This document shows positions 37,030 through 50,351 of a stretch of DNA of 64,000 nt, in pieces. Both the position numbers and the translations under genes were made by a program. The notes below the pieces were generated by a model. The model saw nothing but the letters and a program-made list of their open reading frames with translations. It did no database searches and had not been told where the DNA came from. The stretch comes from Albula goreensis (taxonomy: Eukaryota; Chordata; Actinopteri; Albuliformes; Albulidae). Position 1 is the stretch's first letter. Each line of letters starts with the position of its first letter. The stretch is taken from NCBI GenBank assembly GCA_022829145.1, contig CM040763.1:5638641-5702640 (forward strand). The letters are read 5' to 3'.

Positions 37030-39300
37030 GAGGGGGCAAACATGGCCTTTAGGCAAGATCTTTCACTTATTTATTTGATTTTTTTTTTTTCTTTTTGGCT
37101 GTTAAAATGCGCCAAAGACGCTGTCCGCAGGCTCTCGCTCAGTCAGCTCCCGCACGGTCGCATCAGGCACGAACATCGCCTCCTGCAGCTGAGCGGTTTA
37201 ATCAAAGCTGGCGGTAGCAAAGATGCGGGGTCTTTTTCTCTCTCTTCTCGTCCCCATTGTCTTGTTCTGCATTACTGATGGTATCTCGCCCATAGTTTCA
37301 GTCAGAAATGGAAACCCGACAGCTCTTTACCTAATGGCCATTCTTAAGTGGCAATGCTGGCACTGGTGGGGCTGGTGCTCCTGGAGGGAAGAACAAAAAA
37401 AAACCCCATTTCAAGGTTTTTATGGTGCAATGCATCTGTCATGGAGATCTATGGGTGTAATTCTCATTATTAAGCAGTCAAGCGGTGTTGCTGATTGGCC
37501 GACCCGCAACGCTCCACACCGTTCCCGCGGTGATTTATCCTCCCTGGATACGCGGAGAGCGATCCCGGAGCATCACTGTCTGAAATAATTATAAACAGCT
37601 TGTCGTCTTGTAATGACGATCTCCCCTCAGTCTCTGTGGCCTCACCGCACTCTTGTGCCAGCCTCTCCATCCAGGATCAAAGACCAACATGAGGGCCCGA
37701 GTCCAATCCCACCGAGTAATTACTTTTCATTTTAAATACTTTATTTAACCTTCGCAAACTCTAATTTTTAACGTGTGCCAAGAGACAGGGATAAATGGGA
37801 AGAACAAGGTGACAACACCACATAAAGACAACGTAGTGTAAAGACAGAGGCAACAGACCATTAATACAACAACACAGCACAACAGAGACACAGGGCTGCA
37901 GCATGGACAGCTCAGGGGACAGAGATGACAAAAGCACAACAGGGACACAACAATACTGTGTCATGACAGGCTATACCCCACTGACCCACTGCACTTGGCT
38001 GAATCCATGCTGTTCTTTATAGATAGGGATCAATGCATGCAGGGTAAATTATAATCCTCACCTAAGAGACTGTGCTACTGTAAAACATCTGGAAGGGATT
38101 TCAAAAAAATGTTTAAATGCTATAATTTTGGCTGAAAATTGCTGCAAATTTTAAAAGGAACATATTTTTATTAATATACAGAACAATATTCTTCTTGCAT
38201 ATTTATTTATATTTCTTGTTTTAATTTTAAACTGAACAGATTAATGTAAGCAAGACAAAGTGTAGGATATATTATGTTTTCAATATTTATGAAACTGTAA
38301 ATAATGCACTTCTACTGTAAATAAAGTTGTTTGGCATTATTTTCACCTTTCCTGCAAAATTCAGACAAGGCAATTTGATCACTTGGTGGCACAAATACAG
38401 TGTTTGCATGTTTATTATTTATATTCTTACTGCATGCATACTAAATTATTCAGCTAAAAATGTACATTACATTATGCACATATTTCTCCAGTAGAGCTTG
38501 TGACTTTCTCACTCGCTTTCTCAGAGAGCCATATTTCTGACTTGATGAATGTGGAGTATCATAGATATGTTTTTGCAGTTTGATTGCAAGCCCACACTCA
38601 GTTCACCACATCAGCAACAGCATGAGCAGCGGAAAAATGAATTCTGCTGAGTCCTGCTGCATGCCTTGAACTCCAACTAAAATGCATATTATGGGTGTCG
38701 AAAGATCTACCCTTATAGCCTGTTCTGGGGTATATTGCGGTTAATGCAATAAAGCTATTTTTTTCTGGAAGCAAGCCTGGTTGTTCCCAGTCCCAAGTCC
38801 CAGGCACGTCATCTCTGGCAGTGACCAGAGGTCTGCAGATCACATCAGTGTCCTGTGATGTTTTGCCATAGTTTTGCTTATAGCTACCTTGTCTGGGTTA
38901 TTGTTTATTACTGATTGTTTCGAGTGAGTGAGTCGAGGGGAAGGTGAGTCACAAATGCCTGTATATGTGATTTTTAAAATAAATTATAGTTTTAACCAAT
39001 TCTTTTACTCAGCCTTTTTTACAATGACAGACACAGCATGGCTAAAAATTTAGGAAGTTAAGCATCTCTCAGAAATTGAATCAGGATTTCAAACTCAGCT
39101 ATCCACCAATTTGAAGATTGATATTTTTGTTTCATTCTGTCATCTTCATCTGATTGAACCCATAAAGTGTTTGAATTTGGTCTCTGACAGAATCATACCA
39201 CAAATGAAACTGATGAGTTCTGCATCAATAGGGCTTCAGTAGTGTCACATGATCCTTTGTATCCATCAAACCCCACACAAGACTGTAATAAATCAATGAA
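37030..39300. other. Unique sequence with no recognised element
   Basis: 37090-37600 is moderately CpG-containing and holds a 121-codon plus-strand frame without recognisable domain. 38040-38600 is very AT-rich. Nothing else is supported. Confidence 0.4.
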
Positions 39301-39309
39301 AACGTAGCC

Positions 39310-39337
39310 GGATGGATGGATGGATGGATGGATGGAT
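39310..39337. repeat. (GGAT)n microsatellite
   Basis: About seven GGAT units. Confidence 0.95.
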
Positions 39338-39453
39338 TTTCTGTTTCAGGAGGAAATTCCTGTTCTATTCCCAGCATAAACTCTGCTATAGGGTGATATC
39401 GTTTTACACACAGTGAGTAAAGATCACAAGGTCAATGAGACACTGCCTGTAGC

Positions 39454-39517
39454 CAGATGAATTTGGCAGAAAACAGAGAATTGAACAGATGAATTTGGCA
39501 GAAAACAGAAAATTGAA
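39454..39517. repeat. 32-bp tandem duplication
   Basis: Two adjacent copies (39454-39485, 39486-39517) of CAGATGAATTTGGCAGAAAA plus CAG(A)GAATTGAA, differing at one base. Very recent. Confidence 0.92.
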
Positions 39518-41783
39518 GACAGCTGTTCCTCCTACTTACACTGCATTTTGGTAACAACAAAATATGGGACATGAAATTACATTTTGTAGAACTCCCGACG
39601 TAGCAATCTCGGAGCAACAGCTGACCTTGATCTTTCTTTGCAAATGTTTTCAACGTTCCCTTGACAAGTGGCCTATTTTCACCCAAGAAATGAAACTAAA
39701 TTCAAAGATTTCTTCCCTCAGAAAGGAATAATGCATACATTAGTGCTTAATCTGGACAACTGTCTGAACAAAGGCTACAAACTGAAAACCTGCTCATCCT
39801 GTCCACAGGTAACCTAAAATCACATGTTTACAGTACTCTGCAGCTGTATGACCTTCTTAAATAGGACAGGGCAAGCCTGTAAAATCAGCTTTTCTGAGTA
39901 TTTTTGAGGATAAAAACATCTATCTCCAGCTTATCGTGTTGAGATGTTTTTCTTTTCCCATTACTCATACTTGATGCACAAACTTGATGCACCTTCAAGC
40001 TGTGCAGTGCTTCTGCTGAGAAAAATATCCCTCCAATCTACTGGGTGTTGGTTAAGCTACTTTTTTACCTTTTTTTGCCATTCCAGCTAATATCATCCAT
40101 CCCTATCTCTAAACTGCACAAGTTTTAAGGGTTTTGTTATGTTTTAACGTTTCTCTGTGGCCTGCTGAAGCAGTGAGATGTGCTGGCTTGCCTCACTGCG
40201 CTGTGGGGCATGGGCCAACACTAATCAAAATTATGTCTGGAGCAGTGGGCCTTCGTCACCCTGGGGGACGGCTAAAGGACAGAGCTAGCCTTGACACGGG
40301 TGCCCAAGAACGGGGAGAACAGCCAGAGCAACCCAGGCTTATAATGTGCTGGCTAATTCTTTTCCAGCAAGAAAAAAGTCCTTGAAAAAAGCATTATGTA
40401 TGATGACAAGCTTGTTCCTCCCATGTTCACTGGCAGCGTGAAGAGCCATAAAAACAATGAATACCATCTAAATATGCAATACGGGTTGACTGCAAATACA
40501 AGCTAAAGCCAAAAAAAAAAAAACACCATTTTGTGTTGCTTTGCATTTAAATTGAATCCTACATGATTTTCACAGTCAGCGGCACCTCTACAGCAAAACG
40601 TTCTTTCACATTCCGTTTCCTGGTTTTAAAAATAAAATAAATAAATAAAATATGGCTGGGAGTGAGTCACATACTTCTCACCCCTCTGAAGAGGACTGCC
40701 GCTTTGTTGTGGTGCTCCTTATATTGAAAACACCATTTATACACAGAAGCACAGATTCTTCAGACTCACCAGATTGTTGGGTACCAGGTTTTTTTTTTAA
40801 TGTTCTTTCTGCTGTTTTGGAGGAGTTGCTGGTTGGTAACATCAGATTTTAGAACCTTGCTACAGTTCATTAAATGCCATTGGCACGGCAACATGCTTGG
40901 TCACTCCACATTCCATAAACAATCATAAGAATGCAATTAGAATGTTCCGGCACCACCAGGAGGGAGTCAGAAGCTGTAGCTCTAAATACACCGCGTTGAG
41001 GATCCGGTGCGTGAATTAAGTCTTTGTCAGTGGCTTTGGTGGCAGACCGAGTGTGACAGTTCTCAAACTTAGGTGGAGCTGACTCAGCTAAGTCTTCTAC
41101 TCCGTGTTTATTCGATTTTCTGCACAAATGAAATTGTTAAAGCTTCGCTTGTCAGGCTCGAAACTACGAGCACGGCTAATTTCCCACTTCGGTGTGATAC
41201 AACTCCTGCCAGCCGCCGCGGATGTGACTCTCAAGTAAACCAACAGTCGGCCGCTACCTCTGAGAGATCACAACACTCAGTGCTGGAGCTGGGTGCAGGA
41301 CAGATCCTCAAAGCCAAACAAATCTACCCTTACAGGCTAGCCAGCCTAGGCCAGAAAATGTTACAAAACTATCCAAGCACACTATCAAAGATGGAGAAGA
41401 ATAAAGGCCCACTTCCCACAATTCCTATATATGATAGAAAGAAAGGATAATCTCTCTCTTGCCGTTAGCGATGGCACACACATGCAGTGAGTTCCAGGTT
41501 TGTGGGGGGGTTGGGGGTTAGGGTGTTGGGAGGAATGGGATAATCTAAAGTATTTCTCCCTGCCGTTCGAGCTCTGATGGAAAAAAAGGCCCCTCCATTT
41601 TACAGATGATGCTCTGTGACAGGAGCCTGCAGAAGTGAAGGATTAGCTGGATTTACGGAGAGGAAACCACAGGCCAGGAATGGAGCTCTCCGAGGTCGCA
41701 CAGGAAATCGGTGACGCGGTGGCGGTGTCGCCGTGACTTTCACGCCCACCTGCCTCCCGCAGCAGGCCAATTCCATCCTCCAA

Positions 41784-41835
41784 CAACCCCCCCCCCCTCG
41801 CCACCCCCCACGCCTCCCACTCCCTGCCCCGACAG
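41784..41835. repeat. C-rich tract
   Basis: A C run followed by further C-rich words such as CCACCCCCCACGCC. The strand-asymmetric, pyrimidine-rich block extends to about 41835. Confidence 0.85.
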
Positions 41836-43489
41836 ATGAAACCTGGGAATGGAATTTTCTTCACTCTTCAAATCTAGGTTAGTTCCAAACGTCCGACTGG
41901 CTGGACTTGTCAATGTTGTTCTATTTCAGAACAAGTGCCTCTTCAAAAGCCCCGCCCCCCATGACCCCTCAGACTGAGGTACAAATGGTAAAAGCGGTGT
42001 GGCCGATTTTAAGTCGTGCTTGCATGTTTTTGTTCCAGTTTCCCTTGCAGGCAAAAATAGACACTGTATTTCTCTCGGTTTAAGTTTGAGAGAAAAAATA
42101 ATGATGTACTAAATAGAACAAAACATAAATGTCTTTTCAGCTACACTGCTACCACATTGCCAATTCCCATCCCTTCAAACTCGCCTCCAAAACAAGCAGT
42201 CTGTTGATTCAGCTATGCTTGTCATATAGTGACATAACACATTTATATATAAAACTTGCAAACTATGAGCTAAAATGGGGAATCCCTAACTGTTAATCTT
42301 GGCTTGGGATACAAGAAATGCACATTAAAGATAAACTGATATGTAGCACCACAACTTGAAATAAAGTATCTTCACAATTTGATATTAAATATATTCTGTA
42401 GTAGCCACTGATATTTACACCATTCAAAGTAAAAACTGAAATACAAAGCACAGTTGCTAGGCTTGATTCAAGCAAATGGTCGTAGTCTCCATAGAGGTGT
42501 TTGTTTGAATAAAGCCATTTAACTCCTCATTGGTACATGAAATTCAATCAAAACCAGACTTTATATTTACAAAATACATTTCTATGAGTATGTTACAGTT
42601 TACCGGAGAAAAGCAAACATGCAGAGAGACTAAAGTCCATTAAAGTGAATTGCAAATGCCTTTGAAAAGACTAAAAACTTTTCAATCATGTTGGCGTATG
42701 ATAAAAACATTTTAATTTTGTATCCTGCATATTTTAATGTAAAAACATGCGCATCTTCTGTGAGTGGGCCATGGGCAGGGACATTCTGGGAGCCGATGCC
42801 TTCAGACATTCAAGGGTTGGGGCAGAGGCATTGCTGTGTGCTCAAGGGCGTTCAGCCTCGTATGAAGGATTTCGATTAGGGCAGGGGGAACGCGGCTGGA
42901 ACAAGGTGACATGTGCCATTGTACAGACAGGAATTAGCAGGAGATACAGGTGTTTTTCTAGATGATGGGCAAGGACACGCAGAGCATCGGAGAGCAGTGA
43001 GCACTGAGTGTTCTGGCAATGTCACAACTGCCCACCAGGTACTACAGGTAACTAGAGGTGGGAATTTTCAAAGGACGTCATGATACCATGTTATCACTGT
43101 AGACAGGCCATGGTACAATCATATTGGAATTTTGTATAGTGATTCAATGCTGCAATATATTGCTTTTAAATGGGGTTCATTATCTTCTGGAAAATACAAT
43201 CACTAAAAATTACAAAATCATTTAAAAAGTTCAATTAAAAAAATCACTATCAAAATCCATTAAAAAAAAGTGTCAATTAAAATTTTTAAATCTCAATAAA
43301 AGCATTACAGTTGTTGACTTTTACAGATAACAAATGCAAGCAAAAAATTTGCATTACCTCACACAAATAAGAAGCAAGGCAATGATCAGTGTACAATAGT
43401 TGCAGTATATTACAAGACAGAGAGGAATACAATCCACTGAGGTGGCAATAAAATCAAATCAGTCTCTCAACCAGCGAAGATTTCCAATT

Positions 43490-43645
43490 CTATTTCAATT
43501 TCAATTTTATTTGTGTAGCGCTTTTTACAAGTTGTCACAAAGCAGCTTTACAATTGATCCCAGGCCTGAAACCCCCTCAGACCAAGCCAAAGCAACAGTG
43601 GCAAGGAAAAACTCCCTGCTAAACAGGAAGAACAGATTAATCTCT
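43490..43645 (+). repeat. Dispersed teleost repeat ('caaagcagctttaca' type)
   Basis: 'TTTTATTTGTGTAGCGCTTT' then TTACAAGTTGTCACAAAGCAGCTTTACA, followed 60 bases later by CAGTGGCAAGGAAAAACTCC, matches a repeat I recall from many teleost genomes. Its class is uncertain to me. This copy is well preserved compared with the second at 57955. Confidence 0.6.
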
Positions 43646-45919
43646 GTCAAAATGAGATTGTGATATTCACTCCATGCGTGAAATATTAACTGCTTCAGGA
43701 AACTGACTGCTTTCAGAGATTTTGTTGTGTGATTTGTGAGAAAATGCTCATGTTATTAAAGTTTAACGGCTTTGGGGGACAGGAGAGTTGGCTGGAGGTG
43801 TGTTTTGTACACAGTAGCCATACAAATGCTTAACAGTTCAAAGCCAGCAACACCATGCTGTGCGAGGGCACTGTCTAGCATTAACACATTGTGCAACAAT
43901 AATTCATTTCTCTGTGGGAATCACCTACAATAAAAGACTCTTAAATATGTATTTTCCATTTTTATTTTTTTTTCCTACTGGCAAATACAGTTTCAAGACA
44001 GTTGGAGGAAGAGAATTACTAGCAACAAAGAGAAAGAGGGTAACATGAAATAAAACAAAAAAAAAAAATTTACAACAATGCTCTGAAATTCTGGGGTGGA
44101 CTGTTTGCCTGCACATTCAAAAATCAATAATTTTCCAGTCTGTTCACGGAATGTCACCCAACACTCGAATGGAATCTGTACAATGTGGATTATTTTCATT
44201 TCCATTACCTGTTTCACCATAAAATGGACAAGCTACAGTTCAATAAGTGTAATTATGATTATGAATAATTTAAAAGATGAGGTGGGGTAAATCACTTGAG
44301 AGTAGTATTCACTTCTGGAACAGTTTGCACTAATATTGATTTATTGCTGCAGGCACAGAAAAAACAGGAGCTCGCTCTCCTGCAGAGCTCCAGACTCCAG
44401 AGAAGGCTGTGGTATGGACTGTAGGGTTTTTCAGCTGGACGCAAGTTTAAGATTCTCTTTGTTTGCAGAGCAGGTGAAAGCCCCAGCTCAGCGCTTGTCA
44501 AATAAACATGTTAAAGCATGCCTCTGCTTTCCTCAAGAGTGTGCTGCCATACACAACACGAGCTGTACTTATAATTCATGATACCGCAGCAGGCAGGAGT
44601 GAAATTCCAAGCACAGAGAGACAGCCTGACTTTACCATCGGTGTCAGGAGCCGTCTGGTTCTTAAGCCATTTTGCAAAGTAATGGTATAATGAGACAAAA
44701 CACACTGTGATGCAATTAAACAACAAGCTTTTTGTGGTTTCTCACAAAGTGTAGAATGGTGAGTCCCTGATTCATGCTTATTTTGTTCTTGCAAAAACAA
44801 GCACCATCTCGCATATTTGCATTATCTTTACAAAGGAATCGCAGCCCATCTATGATGGTCGATCTCTGTGGGACAGACCATTAATGTATCTCTGGTTTAT
44901 ATGAATCTGCAGGTCCACATTACTAATCATTAATGTGGTTATCATAAGGGAAATGTAGAGATGAGGAAAGGAAAACACAATCACAAAAAATATCTGGGAA
45001 CACTCAATAATTCAAGCATCTGGATTTATTCCTTGCATATTCAATATTTACTAAAATCAATTATTTTGATTTAATTGCTTTTCAGGCCTGGCAGTGAAGA
45101 ATTATGTTAACGATGAAATAGTGTTTCTAAATTAATTTAGTTCACAGAATGCTTTCCAGTGGCATTTTTAATTTGCCAAATCAATAAACAAAACAAAACA
45201 CAAGCATGTCTTGCTGTCCAAAATATTTTTGGAACAAGAGAATCTACCCTTTCAGCTTTAAATATAGACCATCAGAGCAGTAGAATTTCAAATGGTTTAA
45301 ATGTGCACATGTCATGTCACTTGTGTGGATCTTGAAGGAGACTGTCAGTTGAAATAATCTAAATTAATTCATAACATGGTCTTTAGGAATCCGTATATGA
45401 GGAACAGTGTATTGAAATAGTTATTCAGAAAAGACCTGCAACCTTCGACTTGAGTTTGAAGCCAAGCCGATCCATCACCACTGGAGTCATTTTTACATAA
45501 TTGTGTGACTTCTCCTAAAGCACAGAAATAAGATTAGGCAATTACTCATGTGTTTTTTTGAATCACAAATAAATGATCTATATAATGTGAATAAGCAACC
45601 ACTTAAGCATAATGTTTAAATGAGCAATGGGAGGGAGTTACATGTAGCTGTGTGATTTATGAGACATTAATACATGAAAAATGGCATGAGTAAAACATGT
45701 ACCCAAGCACAGCCAGCATGGAAGTAATTATAGTCAGGTTTAGGATTTTGCCAGGACAATAAGGAAGATCCTGCTCTTTGCTTTGAGATCTTTAGCATCC
45801 TCAGTGAGTAGGGATCCTGGTTTAACTTTCCATCTGAAAGGCAGAGTCTTCAAAAGGCTCATTATCTCTGTTTTCACTTTTTTAAGACTTTTTGTGTATC
45901 TCCTGTGCCGCACCCTCCT

Positions 45920-45932
45920 CCCCCCCCCCCCC
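45920..45932. repeat. Poly(C) tract
   Basis: 13 C within a pyrimidine-rich stretch (45880-45945). Confidence 0.9.
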
Positions 45933-47918
45933 GACTCCTTTTTTTCTCAGAACCAAACTGACTAGCCTATACTAGCCTAGCAATTTAGCATTTCTCCCCA
46001 ACTAGCTCAGGTGAGGTGAATGTGTGAACACAAAACTACTGTGATTTCACATGAAGACTAGCGAAGACTAGCGAACCCCAGCTAGCATCTCCAGTTTGCT
46101 GTTCAGTTTCACCAAATATTTTAAATTGATGCGTTTCTCGATGTTTGACCTGACCGTTTTTATGACACTTGTAGCATTGTGTAGCATCGAACTAAAGACG
46201 CAAGCAAATTCAAACTTTCAGGTATTGTTTATGCTTGCCCATTGGTCAGTGTATACCACATGGTTGGTAAATGTATGCCACATGGTTCGACTTACATAGC
46301 CCAGTCTCGTTATTTAATAGCCACACCTCATTGTTCACTTAGTTCAAGCATGAGCAGGCCCTCAGCTGGCCAGTAGTGGCCGCTAGAGAGTAATAGGGCT
46401 GATGGCCAGCCTAACCCCTGTCCTTTTCCCATGAGGTAGAGCAAACTGCCGTCTCTCCAGTGAAAACCTCTGGCCCTAGTCAATAATGTCAAAAAGGAGA
46501 ATGATATTTTTATTAACTGAAGGCTACATTCTAAAAGTCCTGGTGGATACAGCAAATAACAGTGCATGTCGGTTAAAATATGTATTGGACTTCAGAGGAC
46601 CAAGAATTCTATTAAATCTCTTTATCTGTTGATCTAATGTCCCAAATAAATCCTACCATTTTATGAGAATCTTATTTACCATTCACTGAAGACCCAGAAT
46701 TTCTGAGGCAGAATGCAATTTGGTTAGCAATTTGGAACAGGTTGAAAGCATTGCCAGGAAAATATATACCCTATCTATGAAAAGCCTTTCTTTTGTGTTC
46801 CTCCATGACTTCAAACAGGGCCTCTAATGGCGCTCCCTTCTTTTCAAGTACTATCTCAGTCTGTATTGAAGTTGTCCAACCACACTACATTTTGCTGCAG
46901 TGGGCTTATCAATTATAAACATACTCCCTGTGAGTGACAACAAAATCAATATTCTTATTTTTGAAAACACAGAAAACTTGACAGTACATGATATAAATAC
47001 CCTGGATCACACTCGTGACCAAATATCCTGTTAAAAAGCAATCCATAAAATGTGATTTTTTTTAGTTAAATTTTAATGTGATATTAATCATTATTCTTTT
47101 TCTAAAGAGCGTATAATATGTATTCACATAATCTAAAAATAATCACAGGAGTGACTGTGTCAAAAGGTGAGGGGTGCAGTCGTGAATGAAGAGAATGGTG
47201 CTATACAGTACCCATCATCAACAGTTATTCTGCAGCTGTTTCCAGAAGAGAAAAAAAAAAACGCCAAGCCTGTAGGGATGGAGAAAGGGGAACTTTAATA
47301 ACTAATGCAAGTTTATCCCGCTGCTGCTCATTTGACAGAACGCCAAGACAAAGCAGCAGAGAGAATGAGAAATAGCAATGGCCTTAGGGATGAATAAAAC
47401 AAAAAAAGAAAACAACAAAATGAAAATTTGCTCTCCGTAATGCAGCAGTTCATCTTTGTTTCAGCTGGATGGCCATTGTTCCTAAATTCCTCTCTCATAT
47501 GATAAACAAAAGGGCAATGCTAACCTAAAAGATGTTAGAGTCTCGGTGAGTTTGTCAATAAATTAAGCTTTATGATTTGAGGTCTCCTTTTTTGAGTGTA
47601 CAGTTTACAAAATACCAACCATCTTACATCACCTGAACAATATCTAAATATGACATAACAGTATCTTTATCCATATGCACCTTGAGTCACCAGCATTGAA
47701 CATAACACTGAAACAAGCCTTCACATTTACTATAACCTTAATCCCATTACCAAATCAGGTAACTTGGCTACATATGTGTCACCAAAAAAAATTGTAATTA
47801 ACTTTAGTAAAAGTGACACAATAGTTAAACTGGACTTCCAACAGCTACACCACTGTGAATACAAAGGGCAAAGGGATACAAATTGTAAAGAGTTTATTTT
47901 TGCTATACCTGAACTCAC

Positions 47919-48042
47919 CTAAACTCCTGCAGGTCGTAAACACAGAGACCTCCAATAGATTATCCTCATCCTTTATGCCATGAGCTGCTTCTAAAAATAA
48001 ACTGCCATTTTCTACTCCGAAGGGCTTCTCATTTACAAACAT
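47919..48042 (-). other. Exon-like reading frame with a phase-1 donor; possible alternative first exon
   Basis: On the minus strand, an ATG at 48042 opens 41 codons (start MFVNEKPFGVENGSLF, end VFTTCRSL) followed by one G and the strong donor-like TTTAG|GTGAGT. The phase (1, with G) is the phase required to enter the shared second exon of kcnip genes, and the strand agrees with the exon at 59.3 kb. The peptide is not one I recognise, and the ATG context (C at -3) is weak. It could equally be a conserved non-coding element or chance. Confidence 0.22.
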
Positions 48043-49887
48043 TAGTGCAAATGAGAAAACTGATTACATCTGATAACAGCTTTAATTGGTATAGACTGAG
48101 GCTCGAAACGGTGAGGGTTGCCTGGAAGCCAGTGCCCGATATAAAAAGGCAGAAAACAATGGCCTGGCGTTTCGAAAACGAGAGGCGAATAAAATTGGGA
48201 ATTTATGACATTGTAACTGTAGCCAAAGGCACAAAATATGAGAACACAGGAGAGCAGAGGGGAGGAAACAGAATCTGGTAAACCTTCAAGTACAGTCCGA
48301 TGTGTCTCTAAATATACTTTATAATGTAATAGGAAATGCAATGATAAGGAAGTGAGGGTCCCTTGAGACAGTAATCGCTTTTCCCGCCCTATTGTGACAT
48401 TACAGTAACAAGCTCATCACTACCAAATTAGTTTTTACAAAATTAATTAAGGGGGTGGTTAACACAGCCTACCCAAATGCTGAGACATCAAGAATCATTT
48501 AGAGCGGAACAAAGCCGAATCTGAATGTGATATTCGTACCTTTTTGAACACTGCATTTACCATGAACGAACTGACAATGAATGTGTTCAAGTTATTTGAT
48601 TCACTCTGCTGGTAACGGCAGTTACGACTGATTGCAACAGTAATTACCTACTTTCTATCATGCAAGAGTGCTGTAATAATGTGTAGTTTAGCCTGGGAGG
48701 ACTTGTAAGGTGCAAGTACTCTGCATTTTTATGTTAGCAAAGGCCAAGTGTAAAAGCAGGTTTTTGGGCTGTTTTACACTCCATAGGGTGGTCTACCTTT
48801 GCATGCACGTGCATGACTCTCCCTGGGCGACCAAGGTTCAATCCACCGCCCCTTCGGAAACTTTCATCACTCTTCACTTTATCCTTTTCTCTACTTTCTG
48901 ACTGTCTGATGAATGCAGAAAACGTTGTAAGAATGGGGACTGCCCGTTCTTCCTTTTTTTTTAAAAAAGAAAGGTATGATTTCAATTTTGACTTAAAACC
49001 AAAAAATTATGTATAACGAAGAGTCTCACTTTCTCTGGGAAATATCTTGTTACGCTTTTGCTGTTGTTGCTGTTGTTGTTTTGGCAGATGCACCCCCCCA
49101 TTGGCAATTTTATAAAAATGAAAAAGTGAATACGAGATGCAGTCGAGCCTGGGGGAGAAACCATTTGGATCTCAGCAGAGAGTATGATAGCTCTCGCGGC
49201 GTGACGGGAGACAGGGTGCGTCGCTCCACCGGTGGCTAAGGAACTGCCATCCCGCCTGACTGACACCAAACCCTGTAACTCAGTAAGGCCTGGATCACCC
49301 AGCTAACTAAAGCCGGCAATGAATTAGCCCTGCTAGCGGGCTGGTGTGCAAAGGGACAATCACAGCTATCATTCTTCCCAACTGATACCAAAGTCAATGA
49401 TCTGTGTCACTGACTCTCTGTCCTCAACCTGGCATGTGTGCCAACAAAGGACACAGTACATTTTCCACAGAAACTTAACTTAAAGAAATAGAATATTTCT
49501 TTCAATATTATACTATTATTACTGTCAACGTTGATATTGATCTTTATATACTAATACTGACACTAATATATGCAATTAAAATTTACTACAAAAAAGTAAC
49601 TGAAGAAATATATTGAGCTACAGCATGAGTTGAAATATTGATAAAGACTATTTTAGGTCCTGTAGCAATGTAGAACAGCAGTAATTGCGAGTATCTTCCT
49701 GTCTTGAATTCTTGACTTTATAGCAGTCCACTTTATAGTATAGTAATTGAAGTATATCTTCAACTGCAGCAGTAGGTTGGGAGCTAAGTTGGAGAAACTA
49801 GCCAAAAAGTTAGAATTCTTAAAATCTTGCGAGAGAGGGCATTTCGACTTCTGTGAGTGTCTCTTGTCATTTCTTAACAGGCACCGG

Positions 49888-49905
49888 AAAAAAAAAAAAA
49901 AAAAA
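49888..49905. repeat. Poly(A) tract
   Basis: About 18 A. Confidence 0.9.
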
Positions 49906-50194
49906 GTGAGAAAGAGGAAGTTTTGGATTCTGAGTGCAATTTCATGCGCTACCTTGCCCAGATAAAAGCACACTTCCCCAGAGCTAGCAGGTTAATGCAC
50001 TGTCCTACTTTCCCTGCAAGGTTTGGCATCCCAATGAAGATCGGTAAAAGACACTGCCGATTGACTGCTGGTGACTGACATGGCCCCTTTCACCCCCCTC
50101 CTGCTGCCTCTTCCCCGCACACCTTTAATCTTCACATAAGACAAAGGCATTTCGGCCATTTCGGCCATTTTCAGTCAGCAATTACTATCACTCA

Positions 50195-50351
50195 AACAAA
50201 ACGCTTTTTATTAATCCATACAAAATTCTGAGGAGTCAAACTGTATGTACAAACACTATACTGAAACAGGAACAAAACGCTTTTTATTAAGCCATGCAAA
50301 ATTAGCACTTTCTGAGTGGTCACATTTTCTATGCAAACACTACATTGAACA
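50195..50351. repeat. Imperfect tandem duplication, about 76-bp unit
   Basis: Copies at about 50195-50266 and 50271-50351 both begin AACAAAACGCTTTTTATTAA and end with ACAAACACTATACTGAA or GCAAACACTACATTGAA. Small insertions separate them. Just upstream (50151-50170) CGGCCATTT is itself repeated. Confidence 0.8.

Noticed and set aside
36718-37078. Two overlapping plus-strand frames (84 and 113 codons)
   Set aside because: Overlapping frames without domains; one reads through the 48-bp palindrome, which argues against coding.
41073-41450. 125-codon plus-strand frame
   Set aside because: No domain, no splice signals and no codon pattern that stands out; likely chance in a slightly GC-richer patch.
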